Positions 23,467-31,970 of a stretch of 64,000 bases of DNA are shown in pieces. This DNA comes from Gaiellasilicea sp963784895. GTDB taxonomy: Bacteria > Actinomycetota > Thermoleophilia > Gaiellales > Gaiellaceae. The notes under the pieces are model-generated. The model was not told the origin of the DNA and ran no database searches. It saw only the letters and a list, made by a program, of their open reading frames with translations. The DNA lies in the NCBI GenBank assembly GCA_963784895.1, contig CAWATM010000007.1, forward strand, positions 1 to 64,000. The letters run 5' to 3'. Every line of letters starts with the position of its first letter. The first letter of the stretch is position 1. The position numbers were made by a program, and so were the translations under genes.

Positions 23467-24531
23467 ATGCAGGAGACCGCCAAGAGGGCCGCTCTCGCCA
23501 CGCTCGTCGCGGGCGGGATCATCGTGCTCGCGCTCGCACTCTGGCAGCTGAAGCTGCTCGCGGCGCTCCTCTTCTTCGCCTTCATCCTCGCCGCGGCGAT
23601 GCGGCCGACCGTGGAGAGGCTCGCGCAGCTCGGCATCCCCCGCGGCGCCGGCATCGGCCTCCACTACGTCGTCTTCGTCGGGATGATCGCCGGCTTCCTC
23701 TGGGCCGTCGTGCCGCGGGCGATCGACCAGGTCGACGACGCAATCGGCGGCTTGCCCCAGACGCGCTCCGAGCTCGGTCAGGAGGCTGAGCGGTCGACGG
23801 GGATCAGGCACGACATCCTCGTCGGTGTCCAGCGCCGGCTCGAGGACTTGCCCTCGGGCGAGAGCCTTGTCGACCCGGCGGTCGAGGTGACGCTGACTGT
23901 CTTCGAGGTTGCGCTCGGGATCTTCTTCGTGCTCGCGAGCGCCGCCTACTGGATCTTCGAGCGCAAGCGGGCGGAGGATCTGGTCTGCTCGCTGCTGCCG
24001 CCCCCGAAACGCAAGCGTGTCCGAGACACCTGGGAGCTGATCGACGCGAAGCTCGGCGCCTACGTGCGTGGGCAGGCGGTGCTGATCGTGCTCGTGGGGA
24101 CGGTGTTGTCGGTCGCCTTCTGGGCGATCGGCTTGCCCTACTGGATTCTCGTCGGCGCTTTTGCCGGGATCGTCGAGATCATCCCGGTGATCGGCCCGCT
24201 CGTCGCCGGCGCGCTTGCCGTCGGCGTCGGCTTGACCGTCTCGTGGCAGACGGGGCTCGCGGCCGGGCTCGCCGTGCTCGTCGTCCGACTGCTCGAGGAC
24301 TACCTCGTGATCCCGCGCCTGCTCGGCGACGCAGTCGGGCTGACGCCGCTCGTCGTCCTCGTCTCCGTGACGGCGTGCGGGTTGCTCTTCGGCGGCTTCG
24401 CCGTGATCCTGGCGATCCCACTGGCGGCCGTGATCGCGACGCTGATCGACGTGATCGTGCGCGACAAGGACCCGGCCGAGGAGGAGGTGCCGGCCGTGAT
24501 CTTCTCAGCCAAGGACGCCGAGACCGGCTGA
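23467..24531 (+). CDS. AI-2E family transporter
   Basis: 354 residues with about eight hydrophobic segments: a pair of N-terminal helices, a soluble middle (about 85-140) and a C-terminal block with GIVEIIPVIGPLVAGALAVG and VGLTPLVVLVSVTACGLLFGGFAVILAIPLAAV, the signature of the AI-2E exporter family (PF01594). Members export autoinducer-2 or ions; the substrate here is unknown. Divergent from uvrA. Confidence 0.88.
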   Translation: MQETAKRAALATLVAGGIIVLALALWQLKLLAALLFFAFILAAAMRPTVERLAQLGIPRGAGIGLHYVVFVGMIAGFLWAVVPRAIDQVDDAIGGLPQTRSELGQEAERSTGIRHDILVGVQRRLEDLPSGESLVDPAVEVTLTVFEVALGIFFVLASAAYWIFERKRAEDLVCSLLPPPKRKRVRDTWELIDAKLGAYVRGQAVLIVLVGTVLSVAFWAIGLPYWILVGAFAGIVEIIPVIGPLVAGALAVGVGLTVSWQTGLAAGLAVLVVRLLEDYLVIPRLLGDAVGLTPLVVLVSVTACGLLFGGFAVILAIPLAAVIATLIDVIVRDKDPAEEEVPAVIFSAKDAETG

Positions 24532-24549
24532 ACCGGTGTCGGACTCGTT

Positions 24550-24568
24550 CTCTGACACGGTGTCAGAG
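24550..24568. terminator. Hairpin between convergent genes
   Basis: CTCTGACA-CGG-TGTCAGAG is a perfect 8-bp stem, 18 bp past the AI-2E gene stop. It can serve both strands. No U-run follows. Confidence 0.5.
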
Positions 24569-24589
24569 TGCGCGCAGGCGCGCGAGGGC

Positions 24590-24608
24590 GGCGGAGCCGG
24601 CCTCCGCC
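24590..24608. repeat. Intergenic palindrome GGCGGAGCCGGCCTCCG, copy 1
   Basis: Stem GGCGGAG/CTCCGCC with a 5-nt loop. The 17-mer GGCGGAGCCGGCCTCCG recurs at 58402-58418. Both copies are in short gaps between convergent genes. Confidence 0.55.
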
Positions 24609-24636
24609 CGGCGGGGAGCCGCCCGGCCGGTGGCGG

Positions 24637-24903
24637 TCAGGCCTTGCGCCAGCGGCCGAAGATGAGGCCGCCGAGGGTGAAGCCGAGGCCGAAGGTGCCG
24701 ATCGCGAACGCGCCCACTGCGACCGTCTTCCGCGCCATCGAGAGTCGGTTCCAGCGTCCGAGCGCCTCCTGCTCCTCGGTCGTCAGCGGCTCGCCGCGCC
24801 GCTGCTTGCGCAGCGCGCCGCCCGCTCGGAGGCCGAGATAGAGGTCGTCGAAGATCTCGGGGGAGTCGTTCCCCTGCTCGGTGTCTGAACCGGGATCGGC
24901 CAT
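24637..24903 (-). CDS. Small protein with C-terminal membrane helix
   Basis: 88 residues from ATG 24903. Acidic N-terminus, IFDDLYLGLRAGGALRKQRRGEPLTTEEQEAL, then one hydrophobic helix (VAVGAFAIGTFGLGFTLGGLIFG) and a basic end (RWRKA). I do not recognise a family. The minus frame extends upstream to 24951 but the ATG here follows a TATACA box by 8 bp. Divergent from the phosphoesterase gene with 27 bp between starts. Confidence 0.6.
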   Translation of the reverse strand: MADPGSDTEQGNDSPEIFDDLYLGLRAGGALRKQRRGEPLTTEEQEALGRWNRLSMARKTVAVGAFAIGTFGLGFTLGGLIFGRWRKA

Positions 24904-24930
24904 GGTCGGACTGTATAGCCTCCTTCGATC

Positions 24931-25758
24931 GTGACTACCCGCGTCCTGCACGTCTCAGACCTCCACTTCGGCCGCAACGACAAGCCGGAGTCGATCGAGG
25001 CACTCGGCCGTCTCGTCGAGCAGGCGGGGCCGGAGCTCGTGATCGCGAGCGGCGATCTCACCCACCGGGGCCTGCGGAGCCAGCACGAGCGGGCGGCGGA
25101 GTTCCTGCGTGGGCTCGAGCTGCCGCTCGTGACCATCCCCGGCAACCACGACATCCCCTACACGTTCCCGAAGCGCTTCACCCACCCCTGGCAGGAGTTC
25201 GAGCGGCTCTGGGAGACGACGGAGCCCGTCTACCGCTCCGACAACGTCGTCGTCGCCGGCCTCAATTCGGTGCGGCCCTGGCGCCACCAGTCGGGCCGGC
25301 TCCGCGATGCACAGGTGCGCGCGGCGGCCGAGACGTTCGAGAGGGTCCCCGCGACCGCCTTCCGGATCGTGACGTTCCACCATCACCTGCTCGGCGCGCC
25401 CTGGCGCTCGCGGAAGAAGCCGGTCGCGAAGCGGAACCGCGTGCTCGCAGGGCTCGTCGAGGCGGGCGCCGACCTGATCCTCGCCGGCCACATCCACCAG
25501 AGCACCGTCGCCGAGCGGCGCGAGTTCGAGCTGTCGACTCCGGGCGGGGAGCACGCCGTCGTCGTGTCGATCGCGCCGGGCTTCGGTCAGCCGCGACCGA
25601 ACCGCCGCGGCGAGGCCCGCGGGCTCCACCTCTACGAGATCGAGTCCGAGGCCCTCCGCATCCTCACCTACATCTGGCGTGAGGACGGCTGGGGGCTCAC
25701 GGCCGTACGCACCTTCGCGCGCGGCCGTGAGCCCCTCGCCTTCGAATCCCGCAGCTAG
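24931..25758 (+). CDS. Calcineurin-like metallophosphoesterase
   Basis: 275 residues. Metal motifs are all present: VLHVSDLHFGR (DxH), ASGDLTHRG (GD), TIPGNHDIP (GNHD), IVTFHHHLLG and LILAGHIHQS (GHxH). Binuclear phosphoesterase; relatives hydrolyse cyclic nucleotides or other phosphodiesters. Cytoplasmic, no signal peptide. GTG start. Single gene, convergent with the GlsB-type gene. Confidence 0.92.
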   Translation: MTTRVLHVSDLHFGRNDKPESIEALGRLVEQAGPELVIASGDLTHRGLRSQHERAAEFLRGLELPLVTIPGNHDIPYTFPKRFTHPWQEFERLWETTEPVYRSDNVVVAGLNSVRPWRHQSGRLRDAQVRAAAETFERVPATAFRIVTFHHHLLGAPWRSRKKPVAKRNRVLAGLVEAGADLILAGHIHQSTVAERREFELSTPGGEHAVVVSIAPGFGQPRPNRRGEARGLHLYEIESEALRILTYIWREDGWGLTAVRTFARGREPLAFESRS

Positions 25759-25759
25759 G

Positions 25760-26038
25760 TCAGACGACCGCCCGCGAGTTGCCGCGACCGGCGACGACGC
25801 GGTAGAGCAGCAAGAGAGCGATCGCACCGACGATCGCGGTCAGCCAGCTGCTCAGGTCCCAGAACTCGTCCATCGGATCGGCGTTGAAGAGCGCCGCAGC
25901 GAGGAACCCGCCGAGGATCGCGCCGACGATCCCGATGAGCGTCGTGATGATGAAACCGCCCGGATCGTCGCCCGGCAGCATCGCCTTGGCGATCGCCCCA
26001 GCGATGGCGCCAAGGATGATGAACGCGATGATTCCCAT
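25760..26038 (-). CDS. GlsB/YeaQ/YmgE family membrane protein (copy 1)
   Basis: 92 residues, three membrane helices: GIIAFIILGAIAGAIAKAMLPG, FIITTLIGIVGAILGGFLAAALF, WLTAIVGAIALLLLYRV. The Gly-rich first helix and PGDDPGG are typical of this stress-response family (transglycosylase-associated). AGGAGG is 5-6 bases before the ATG. A second member of the family lies 3 kb downstream. Confidence 0.9.
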   Translation of the reverse strand: MGIIAFIILGAIAGAIAKAMLPGDDPGGFIITTLIGIVGAILGGFLAAALFNADPMDEFWDLSSWLTAIVGAIALLLLYRVVAGRGNSRAVV

Positions 26039-26132
26039 CGAACCTCCTGATTCGAGATGTGAGCTTCCGGCTCCATGAATCCCCGTCCGCGAGTGCGCGC
26101 AAACGCGAGATGAGAACGCCTCGGGAAACGGT

Positions 26133-26138
26133 TAGAGT
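26133..26138 (+). promoter_or_regulatory. -10 element of the M32 carboxypeptidase gene
   Basis: TAGAGT, 26 bp before the ATG. The short leader holds GAGGAG as SD. Confidence 0.4.
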
Positions 26139-26164
26139 CAGGCGACTGCGAGCCGAGGAGAGAC

Positions 26165-27664
26165 ATGGACGAGCGCTTTGACGAGCTGAAGACACGCCTG
26201 GCCGAGATCCACGACCTGCGGCGGGCCCTGGAGATGCTCTTCTGGGACCAGACCGTGATGATGCCGCCCGGCGGCGGCCCGGTCCGCGGCCAGCAGCTGA
26301 CGACGCTCGACCGGATCGCGCACGAGAAGTTCGTCTCGGACGAGATCGGCGCCCTCCTCGGTGACCTCGGCGAGTACGAGCAGCAGCTCGATTACGACTC
26401 CGACGAGGCGTCGCTGATCCGGACGACGCGCCGCGACTACGACAAGTTGCGCCGGGTCCCGGCCGAGCTCGCCGCCGAGATGACCGGCGCCGCGGCCGAG
26501 GCGCACGACGTCTGGGCGAAGGCGCGCGAAGACAACGACTACGCGCTCTTCCTCCCCCAGCTCGAGCGCGCCGTGGAGCTGAAGCGCCGCTACATCGAGT
26601 GCTTCGAGGGCTACGACGAGCCGTACGACGTCCTCCTCGACGACTTCGAGCCGGGGATGAAGACGGCCGAGGTGCGGGCGGTCTTCGACGACCTGAAGGC
26701 GGAGCTGGTGCCCCTGATCGCCGAGATCGGCTCGGTCGACGGCGACGACGCCTTCATGTCCGGCCCGTGGCCGGTCGACGCCCAGCACGCCTACTCGCTC
26801 GAGATCATCAAGCGCTTCGGCTTCGACGACTCGTTCGCTCGGCTCGACCTGACGGTGCACCCCTTCGCGGCCAGCTCGGGCACGCAGGACATCCGCCTGA
26901 CCACACGCTACTCCGACGACGACATCACCTCGATCTTCACGGCGATGCACGAGTGCGGCCACGGCCTCTACGAGCACGGCGTCTCGCCCTCGCTCGAGCG
27001 GACGCCGCTCTGCCACGGCGTCTCCTCGGCGCTGCACGAGTCCCAGAGTCGGCTGTGGGAGAACATCGTCGGCCGCAGCCGCGAGTTCTGGAACTACTTC
27101 TACCCGTCCTTCCAAGCGGCATTCCCGGAGGCGGTCGGCGACGTCGACCAAGAGCGCTTCTACCGCGCGATCAACCGGGTCAAGCCGTCGTTCGTCCGCG
27201 TCGACGCGGACGAGGCGACCTACAACCTCCACATCATCCTCCGCTTCGAGCTCGAGCAGGAGATCTTCGCCGGCACGATCGAGCTGAAGGACCTGCCGGA
27301 AGAATGGAACCGCCGCTTCGAGGAGTACCTCGGGATCCCGGTGCGGACCGACACCCTCGGCGTGCTGCAGGACGTGCACTGGTCGGGCGGCGGCTTCGGC
27401 TACTTCCCGACCTACTCGCTCGGCAACATCGTCTCGGTGCAGATCTGGGAGAAGGCGCTCAGCGAGCTGCCCGACCTGCCCGAGCAGTTCGAGCAGGGCG
27501 AGTTCGGACCGCTGCACGAGTGGCTGCAGGCGCGGCTCTACGCGCTGGGACGGAAATTCACGCCGCAGGAGACGCTCGAGCGCGTGGTCGGGACGCCGAC
27601 GATCGACGCCCAGCCCTACGTGCGCTACCTGAAGGACAAGCTGGGCGCGCTGACCGCGGCCTAA
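26165..27664 (+). CDS. M32 family metallocarboxypeptidase
   Basis: 499 residues, the usual size of thermostable carboxypeptidase Taq-type enzymes, which remove C-terminal residues from peptides. N-terminal LRRALEMLFWDQTVMMPPGG; the zinc motif HECGH is at 262-266 (TAMHECGHGLYEHG); late motifs are DEATYNLHIILRFELEQEIF and GYFPTYSLGNI. Cytoplasmic. A flavoprotein gene follows after about 11 bp. Confidence 0.95.
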   Translation: MDERFDELKTRLAEIHDLRRALEMLFWDQTVMMPPGGGPVRGQQLTTLDRIAHEKFVSDEIGALLGDLGEYEQQLDYDSDEASLIRTTRRDYDKLRRVPAELAAEMTGAAAEAHDVWAKAREDNDYALFLPQLERAVELKRRYIECFEGYDEPYDVLLDDFEPGMKTAEVRAVFDDLKAELVPLIAEIGSVDGDDAFMSGPWPVDAQHAYSLEIIKRFGFDDSFARLDLTVHPFAASSGTQDIRLTTRYSDDDITSIFTAMHECGHGLYEHGVSPSLERTPLCHGVSSALHESQSRLWENIVGRSREFWNYFYPSFQAAFPEAVGDVDQERFYRAINRVKPSFVRVDADEATYNLHIILRFELEQEIFAGTIELKDLPEEWNRRFEEYLGIPVRTDTLGVLQDVHWSGGGFGYFPTYSLGNIVSVQIWEKALSELPDLPEQFEQGEFGPLHEWLQARLYALGRKFTPQETLERVVGTPTIDAQPYVRYLKDKLGALTAA

Positions 27665-27675
27665 GGGGCGGCGGG

Positions 27676-28869
27676 CTGCGCGACAGCGTCGACACGGTCG
27701 TCGTCGGCGCCGGCCAGGCCGGGCTGTCGGCGAGCTGGCACCTGACCCGCCGCGGGGTCGAGCACATCGTGCTCGAGCGCGGCCGAGTCGGACAGGAGTG
27801 GCGTCAGGCGCGCTGGGACAGCTTCGTCCTGAACACGCCGAACTGGGCGCAACAGCTGCCGGGCTTTGCGTATGACGGGCCGGCTCCGGACGGGTTCGCG
27901 CCGCTCGCCGAGGTGATCGGCTATCTCGAGGGCTACGCCGCGTCGTTCGCAGCTCCGGTCCGCGAGCGGGTCTCGGTGACGGCGCTGCGGGCGGCGCCGG
28001 CGGGAGGCTACGAGCTCGACACGGACGCGGGCTCCCTCCGCGCTCGGTCGGTCGTCGTCGCCACCGGCGCCTACCAGCGGCCGACACCGGCGGCGCTGCG
28101 CGACGCGACCCCACAGCAAGTGTTCCAGCAGCACACGGCGGAGTACCGCAACCCGGCCGAGCTCCCCGAGGGCGCCGTCCTCGTCGTCGGCAGCGGTCAG
28201 TCTGGCTGCCAGGTCGCCGAGGACCTCCTCGGAGCCGGTAGGAGGGTCTACCTGTCGGTCGGCGCCTGCCCGTGGGTGCCGCGGCAGCACCGCGGCCGTG
28301 ACCTCGTTCGCTGGATGGCTGAGACCGGGATGCTCGACCAAACGGTCGAGACCCTGACCGCTCCAAGCGCCCTCGTCGCCTGCAACCCCGCCGTGAGCGG
28401 CACGGAGGGCGGGCACGACTGCCACCCGCTGACCCTGATGGCTCGCGGCGCCGTTCCGGTCGGCCGGCTCGAGAGCTTCCGCAGCGGTCGGGCGCTCTTC
28501 GCGGACGACCTCGCCGCCAACGTGGCGAAGGGGATCGAGTTCGAGGCCGCGCTGCGGCGCCGCTTCGACGAGCACGCGGGCGTGACGCCGGAACCCGACC
28601 CCGCCGGCGCCCCGCAGCTACCGGACGTCCGCGAGCTCGATCTCGCCGACGTGGGCGCGATCGTCTGGGCGACGGGATTCCGGCCGGACTACGGTTGGAT
28701 CGACCTGCCCGTCCTCGACGCGTCCGGCCGCCCGCACCACCGGCGCGGCCTCACCGACTTCCCCGGCCTCGCCTTCGTCGGCATGCACTGGCTCCACAAG
28801 CGCAAGTCGTCGCTGTTCATCGGCGTCGGCGAGGACGCCGCGCACGTCGTCGAGCAGCTGCACGCCTAG
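27676..28869 (+). CDS. Flavin-containing monooxygenase-like oxidoreductase, probable CTG start
   Basis: 397 residues. FAD site VVVGAGQAGLSASWHL at the N-terminus, second dinucleotide site VLVVGSGQSGCQVAEDLL, FMO-like FQQHTAEYRN and a C-terminal ATGFRPDYGWIDLP. Class B flavoprotein monooxygenase pattern; substrate unknown. No ATG, GTG or TTG precedes the FAD motif in frame after the M32 stop: CTG at 27676 (LRDSVDTVVVGAG) with AGGGG 7-8 bases upstream is the best start. Ends overlapping the convergent GlsB-type gene by 4 bp. Confidence 0.8.
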   Translation: MRDSVDTVVVGAGQAGLSASWHLTRRGVEHIVLERGRVGQEWRQARWDSFVLNTPNWAQQLPGFAYDGPAPDGFAPLAEVIGYLEGYAASFAAPVRERVSVTALRAAPAGGYELDTDAGSLRARSVVVATGAYQRPTPAALRDATPQQVFQQHTAEYRNPAELPEGAVLVVGSGQSGCQVAEDLLGAGRRVYLSVGACPWVPRQHRGRDLVRWMAETGMLDQTVETLTAPSALVACNPAVSGTEGGHDCHPLTLMARGAVPVGRLESFRSGRALFADDLAANVAKGIEFEAALRRRFDEHAGVTPEPDPAGAPQLPDVRELDLADVGAIVWATGFRPDYGWIDLPVLDASGRPHHRRGLTDFPGLAFVGMHWLHKRKSSLFIGVGEDAAHVVEQLHA

Positions 28870-29162
28870 GCGCCGGGGCCGGTGAGCGGCCGCTTCTGGA
28901 CGAAGCGGCGGTACAGGACCAGCAGCACGATCGCGCCGCCGAGCGAGAAGAGGAGCGACGCGGTCGCCTCGCCGGCCTCGATCGCGTCGTTGGAGTCGAT
29001 GAAGCCGAGCAGTCCCGCCGCGAGGCCTCCTGCGACCGAGCCCGCGATCCCGAGCAGGATCGTCTGCCACAGCTTGAGCGGATCCTTGCCCGGCACCGCG
29101 AAGCGCGCGAGCAGGCCGATGATCAGCCCCGACAGGAGGAGCGAGAAGATCGCGCCGAGCAT
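28866..29162 (-). CDS. GlsB/YeaQ/YmgE family membrane protein (copy 2)
   Basis: 98 residues, three helices like copy 1: ARFAVPGKDPLKLWQTILLGIAGSVAGG is the family's loop and second helix. The third helix LFSLGGAIVLLVLYRRFVQ is followed by a short tail. Last gene of the uvrB-DUF2277-glsB run, starting 9 bp after the DUF2277 stop. Confidence 0.88.
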   Translation of the reverse strand: MLGAIFSLLLSGLIIGLLARFAVPGKDPLKLWQTILLGIAGSVAGGLAAGLLGFIDSNDAIEAGEATASLLFSLGGAIVLLVLYRRFVQKRPLTGPGA

Positions 29163-29171
29163 GCGCGGAGA

Positions 29172-29438
29172 CTAGGCGAAGCGAGCGGCCGCGCGCGCCT
29201 TGGCCTTCGCGGCCTCGACCTCACGGTCTCGGGGCGGCGCGTTCGTCACCAGCGCCTCGAGCAGCCGCTTCGACGCGGCCGTGACCTCGTCGACTGCCCG
29301 CGCGAACACGGCCTCGTTCGCCTTCGACGGCTTCGCCGAGCCGCTGATCTTGCGGACGTACTGGAGCGCGGCCGCCTCGATCTCCTCCGGCGTCGCGGCG
29401 GGCTCGAAGTTGTGGAGCGTCCTGATGTTGCGGCACAT
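29172..29438 (-). CDS. DUF2277 family protein
   Basis: 88 residues: MCRNIRTLHNFEPAATPEEIEAA then QYVRKISGSAKPSKANEAVF, the strongly conserved DUF2277 pattern. Function unknown. ATG chosen because the family always starts MCRNI and AGGAGG is 6 bases upstream; the uvrB stop TAG is part of that SD (TAGGAGG), so uvrB translation ends on it. Confidence 0.9.
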   Translation of the reverse strand: MCRNIRTLHNFEPAATPEEIEAAALQYVRKISGSAKPSKANEAVFARAVDEVTAASKRLLEALVTNAPPRDREVEAAKAKARAAARFA

Positions 29439-29449
29439 GGTGATTCCTC

Positions 29450-31459
29450 CTAACCGACAGGTTCCGCGAGCGCGGCGAGCTCGCGCCGCAGCTCCTTGAT
29501 CTCGTCGCGCAGCTTCGCCGCGTACTCGAAGCGCAGCTCCTCGGCGGCGACGAACATCTCTTCCTCGAGCGTGACGGCGAGCTTCTCCAGCTCTTCGCGC
29601 GAGAGCCCCTCGATCTCGGCCTTCGCGCCGCGCCGCCTCCGGCCGGGGACGTTCGGGTTCTCGAGCGAGAGGAACTCGGCGATGTCCGAGACGCCCTTCG
29701 TGATCGAGATCGGCGTCGTCCCGTTCTCGGCGTTGTAGGCGAGCTGGACCGCGCGGCGCCGCTCGGTCTCGTCGATCGCGCCCTTGATCGCCTCGGTCAG
29801 CTTGTCCGCGTAGAGCAGCACCCGGCCGTTGACGTTGCGCGCGGCGCGGCCGATCGTCTGCACGAGCGCCGTCTTGCCGCGGAGGAAGCCCTCCTTGTCG
29901 GCGTCGAGGATCGCGACGAGCGAGACCTCGGGCAGGTCGAGCCCCTCGCGGAGGAGGTTGATCCCGACGAGGACGTCGTACTCGCCGAGCCGCAGCTCGC
30001 GGATGATCTGGATCCGCTCGAGCGTGTCGATCTCCGAGTGGAGGTAGCGCGCGCGGACGCCGGCCTCGAGCAGGTAATCGGTCAGGTCCTCGGCCATTTT
30101 CTTCGTCAGCGTCGTCACGAGCACGCGCTCGCCGACCTCCTCCCGCCGCCGGATCTCGTTCAGCAGGTCGTCGATCTGGTTCCGCGTCGGCCGGAGCTCG
30201 ACCTCGGGGTCGACGAGATAGGTGGGCCGGATCAGCTGCTCGGCGACGACCTGCGAATGGCGGAGCTCGAACGGGCCGGGGGTTGCGGAGACGAAGACGA
30301 GCTGGTGCACCTTGTCGAGGAACTCGTCGAAGCGAAGCGGCCGGTTGTCGAGCGCCGACGGCAGCCGGAAGCCGTGGTCGACCAGCGTCTGCTTGCGCGA
30401 GCGGTCGCCTTCGTACATGCCGCCGATCTGCGGGATCGTCTGGTGGGACTCGTCGACGAAGACGACGTAGTCGGAGGGGAAGTAGTCGAGCAGCGTGTGC
30501 GGCGCCGAGCCCGGGGGCCGCCCGTCGAGGATCCGCGAGTAGTTCTCGATCCCGTTGCAGAAGCCGAGCTCGCGCATCATCTCCAGGTCGTACTCGGTCC
30601 GCTGGCGGATCCGGTGCGCCTCCAGCATCCGCCCCTGGCTCTCGAAGAGCGCCACCTGCTGCTCGAGCTCGTGCTTGATCTCGTCCTGCGCGCGCTCGAT
30701 CGTCGGCTTCGAGGTGACGTACTGGGTCGCCGGGAAGATGGTGATCGTGTCGAGCTTCGCGAAGACCTCGCCCGTGAGCGGGTCGAAGTGCGTGATCTGC
30801 TCGACCTCGTCGCCGAACATCGAGACCCGGTAGGCGGTCTCCGCGTATGCGGGCTGGATCTCGATCACGTCGCCCTTGACCCGGAAGCGGCCGCGGCCGA
30901 GCAGCGTGTCGTTGCGGACGTACTGGATGTCGATCAGCTTCCGCAGCATCACGTCGCGGTCGGTCTCCTCGCCGACCGTGAGGAAGACGACGCGCTTCTC
31001 GTACTCCTCCGGCGAGCCGAGGCCGTAGATGCAGGAGACGGAGGCGACGATGACGGTGTCGCGGCGCGAGAGCAGGTTCGACGTGGCCGCGTGGCGGAGC
31101 CGGTCGATGTCGTCGTTCCGAGAGCTGTCCTTCTCGATGTAGAGGTCGGCCTGGGGGACGTACGCCTCGGGCTGGTAGTAGTCGTAGTAGGAGACGAAGT
31201 ACTCGACCGCGTTCTGTGGGAAGAACTCCCGGAACTCGTTGCAGAGCTGCGCCGCGAGCGTCTTGTTGTGCGCGATCACGAGTGCGGGCTTCTGCGTCTG
31301 CTCGATGATCCAGGCCATCGTCGCGGTCTTGCCGGTGCCCGTCGCGCCGAGCAGGGTCTGGTAGCGCTCGCCCGCGCTGACGGAGCGCGCGATCTCCTCG
31401 ATCGCCCGGGGCTGGTCGCCGGTCGGGAGGTAGGCAGCGGATGTCTTGAGTTCCGCCAT
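29450..31459 (-). CDS. uvrB: Excinuclease ABC subunit B
   Basis: 669 residues. DNA-loading helicase-like subunit of excision repair. Walker A GATGTGKT (38-45), beta-hairpin YYDYYQPEAYVP (91-102), DESHQTIPQIGGMY, the motif V-VI region LREGLDLPEVSLVAILDADKEGFLR and TIGRAARN. The C-terminal UVR domain (EELEKLAVTLEEEMFVAAEELRFEYAAKLRDEI) binds UvrC. ATG, 19 bp from the divergent DUF1360 gene. No SOS box in that gap, unlike uvrA. Confidence 0.97.
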   Translation of the reverse strand: MAELKTSAAYLPTGDQPRAIEEIARSVSAGERYQTLLGATGTGKTATMAWIIEQTQKPALVIAHNKTLAAQLCNEFREFFPQNAVEYFVSYYDYYQPEAYVPQADLYIEKDSSRNDDIDRLRHAATSNLLSRRDTVIVASVSCIYGLGSPEEYEKRVVFLTVGEETDRDVMLRKLIDIQYVRNDTLLGRGRFRVKGDVIEIQPAYAETAYRVSMFGDEVEQITHFDPLTGEVFAKLDTITIFPATQYVTSKPTIERAQDEIKHELEQQVALFESQGRMLEAHRIRQRTEYDLEMMRELGFCNGIENYSRILDGRPPGSAPHTLLDYFPSDYVVFVDESHQTIPQIGGMYEGDRSRKQTLVDHGFRLPSALDNRPLRFDEFLDKVHQLVFVSATPGPFELRHSQVVAEQLIRPTYLVDPEVELRPTRNQIDDLLNEIRRREEVGERVLVTTLTKKMAEDLTDYLLEAGVRARYLHSEIDTLERIQIIRELRLGEYDVLVGINLLREGLDLPEVSLVAILDADKEGFLRGKTALVQTIGRAARNVNGRVLLYADKLTEAIKGAIDETERRRAVQLAYNAENGTTPISITKGVSDIAEFLSLENPNVPGRRRRGAKAEIEGLSREELEKLAVTLEEEMFVAAEELRFEYAAKLRDEIKELRRELAALAEPVG

Positions 31460-31478
31460 TCGGGTAACAGCGTAGCCC

Positions 31479-31970
31479 GTGGCCCCGGAGCAACAGCAGC
31501 CGCCGTATTCGACCTATGCCGCGCTCGTCGGGGTCTTTGCCCTGGGCATGAGCGGGCTCGCCGGCATCGCGAGCCTGCGCGGTCGGCGGCCCGAGCAGCT
31601 GCGCCCGCTCGACCTCGCCGTCCTCTCCGCCGCGACCTTCAAGGCCTCGCGGACGGTCGCACATGACGAGGTGCTCAGCTTCCTGCGGCAGCCGTTCGTC
31701 CGCGGCGAGGCGCATGAGGGCGACGAGAAGCCGGTCGAGGACGGCGGCGCCCGCCAGGCGGTCGGCGAGCTGCTCACGTGCAGCCGCTGCATCGGGATGT
31801 GGGCGGCCGCGGCGGTCGTCGGCCTGCACACGATCGCCCCGCGGAGCGGCCGTCTGCTGACCTGGTCGCTGGCCGCCTCGGCGGCGAACGACTTCATGCA
31901 GGCCGGCTTCAGCGCCCTCGCGGCGAAGGCGAACGAGCTCGACCAGCGGACCGAGGGCGGCTCCGGCTAG
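31479..31970 (+). CDS. DUF1360 family membrane-associated protein
   Basis: 163 residues. Hydrophobic N-terminal helix (TYAALVGVFALGMSGLAGIASL), then the family core: LDLAVLSAATFKASRTVAHDEVLSFLRQPF and LLTCSRCIGMWAAAAVVGLHT. DUF1360 proteins have no firm function; some are called sporulation-related. GTG start. Convergent with the STAND-WD40 gene (4-bp overlap). Confidence 0.85.
   Translation: MAPEQQQPPYSTYAALVGVFALGMSGLAGIASLRGRRPEQLRPLDLAVLSAATFKASRTVAHDEVLSFLRQPFVRGEAHEGDEKPVEDGGARQAVGELLTCSRCIGMWAAAAVVGLHTIAPRSGRLLTWSLAASAANDFMQAGFSALAAKANELDQRTEGGSG

Noticed and set aside
20286..23789. 1167-codon open frame on the plus strand
   Set aside because: Antisense shadow of uvrA; repetitive Leu/Asp/Arg content and no domain.
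25760..29162. Two GlsB/YeaQ genes as evidence of a mobile duplication
   Set aside because: The copies differ in length and sequence, have no flanking repeats, and multiple members per genome are common in this family.
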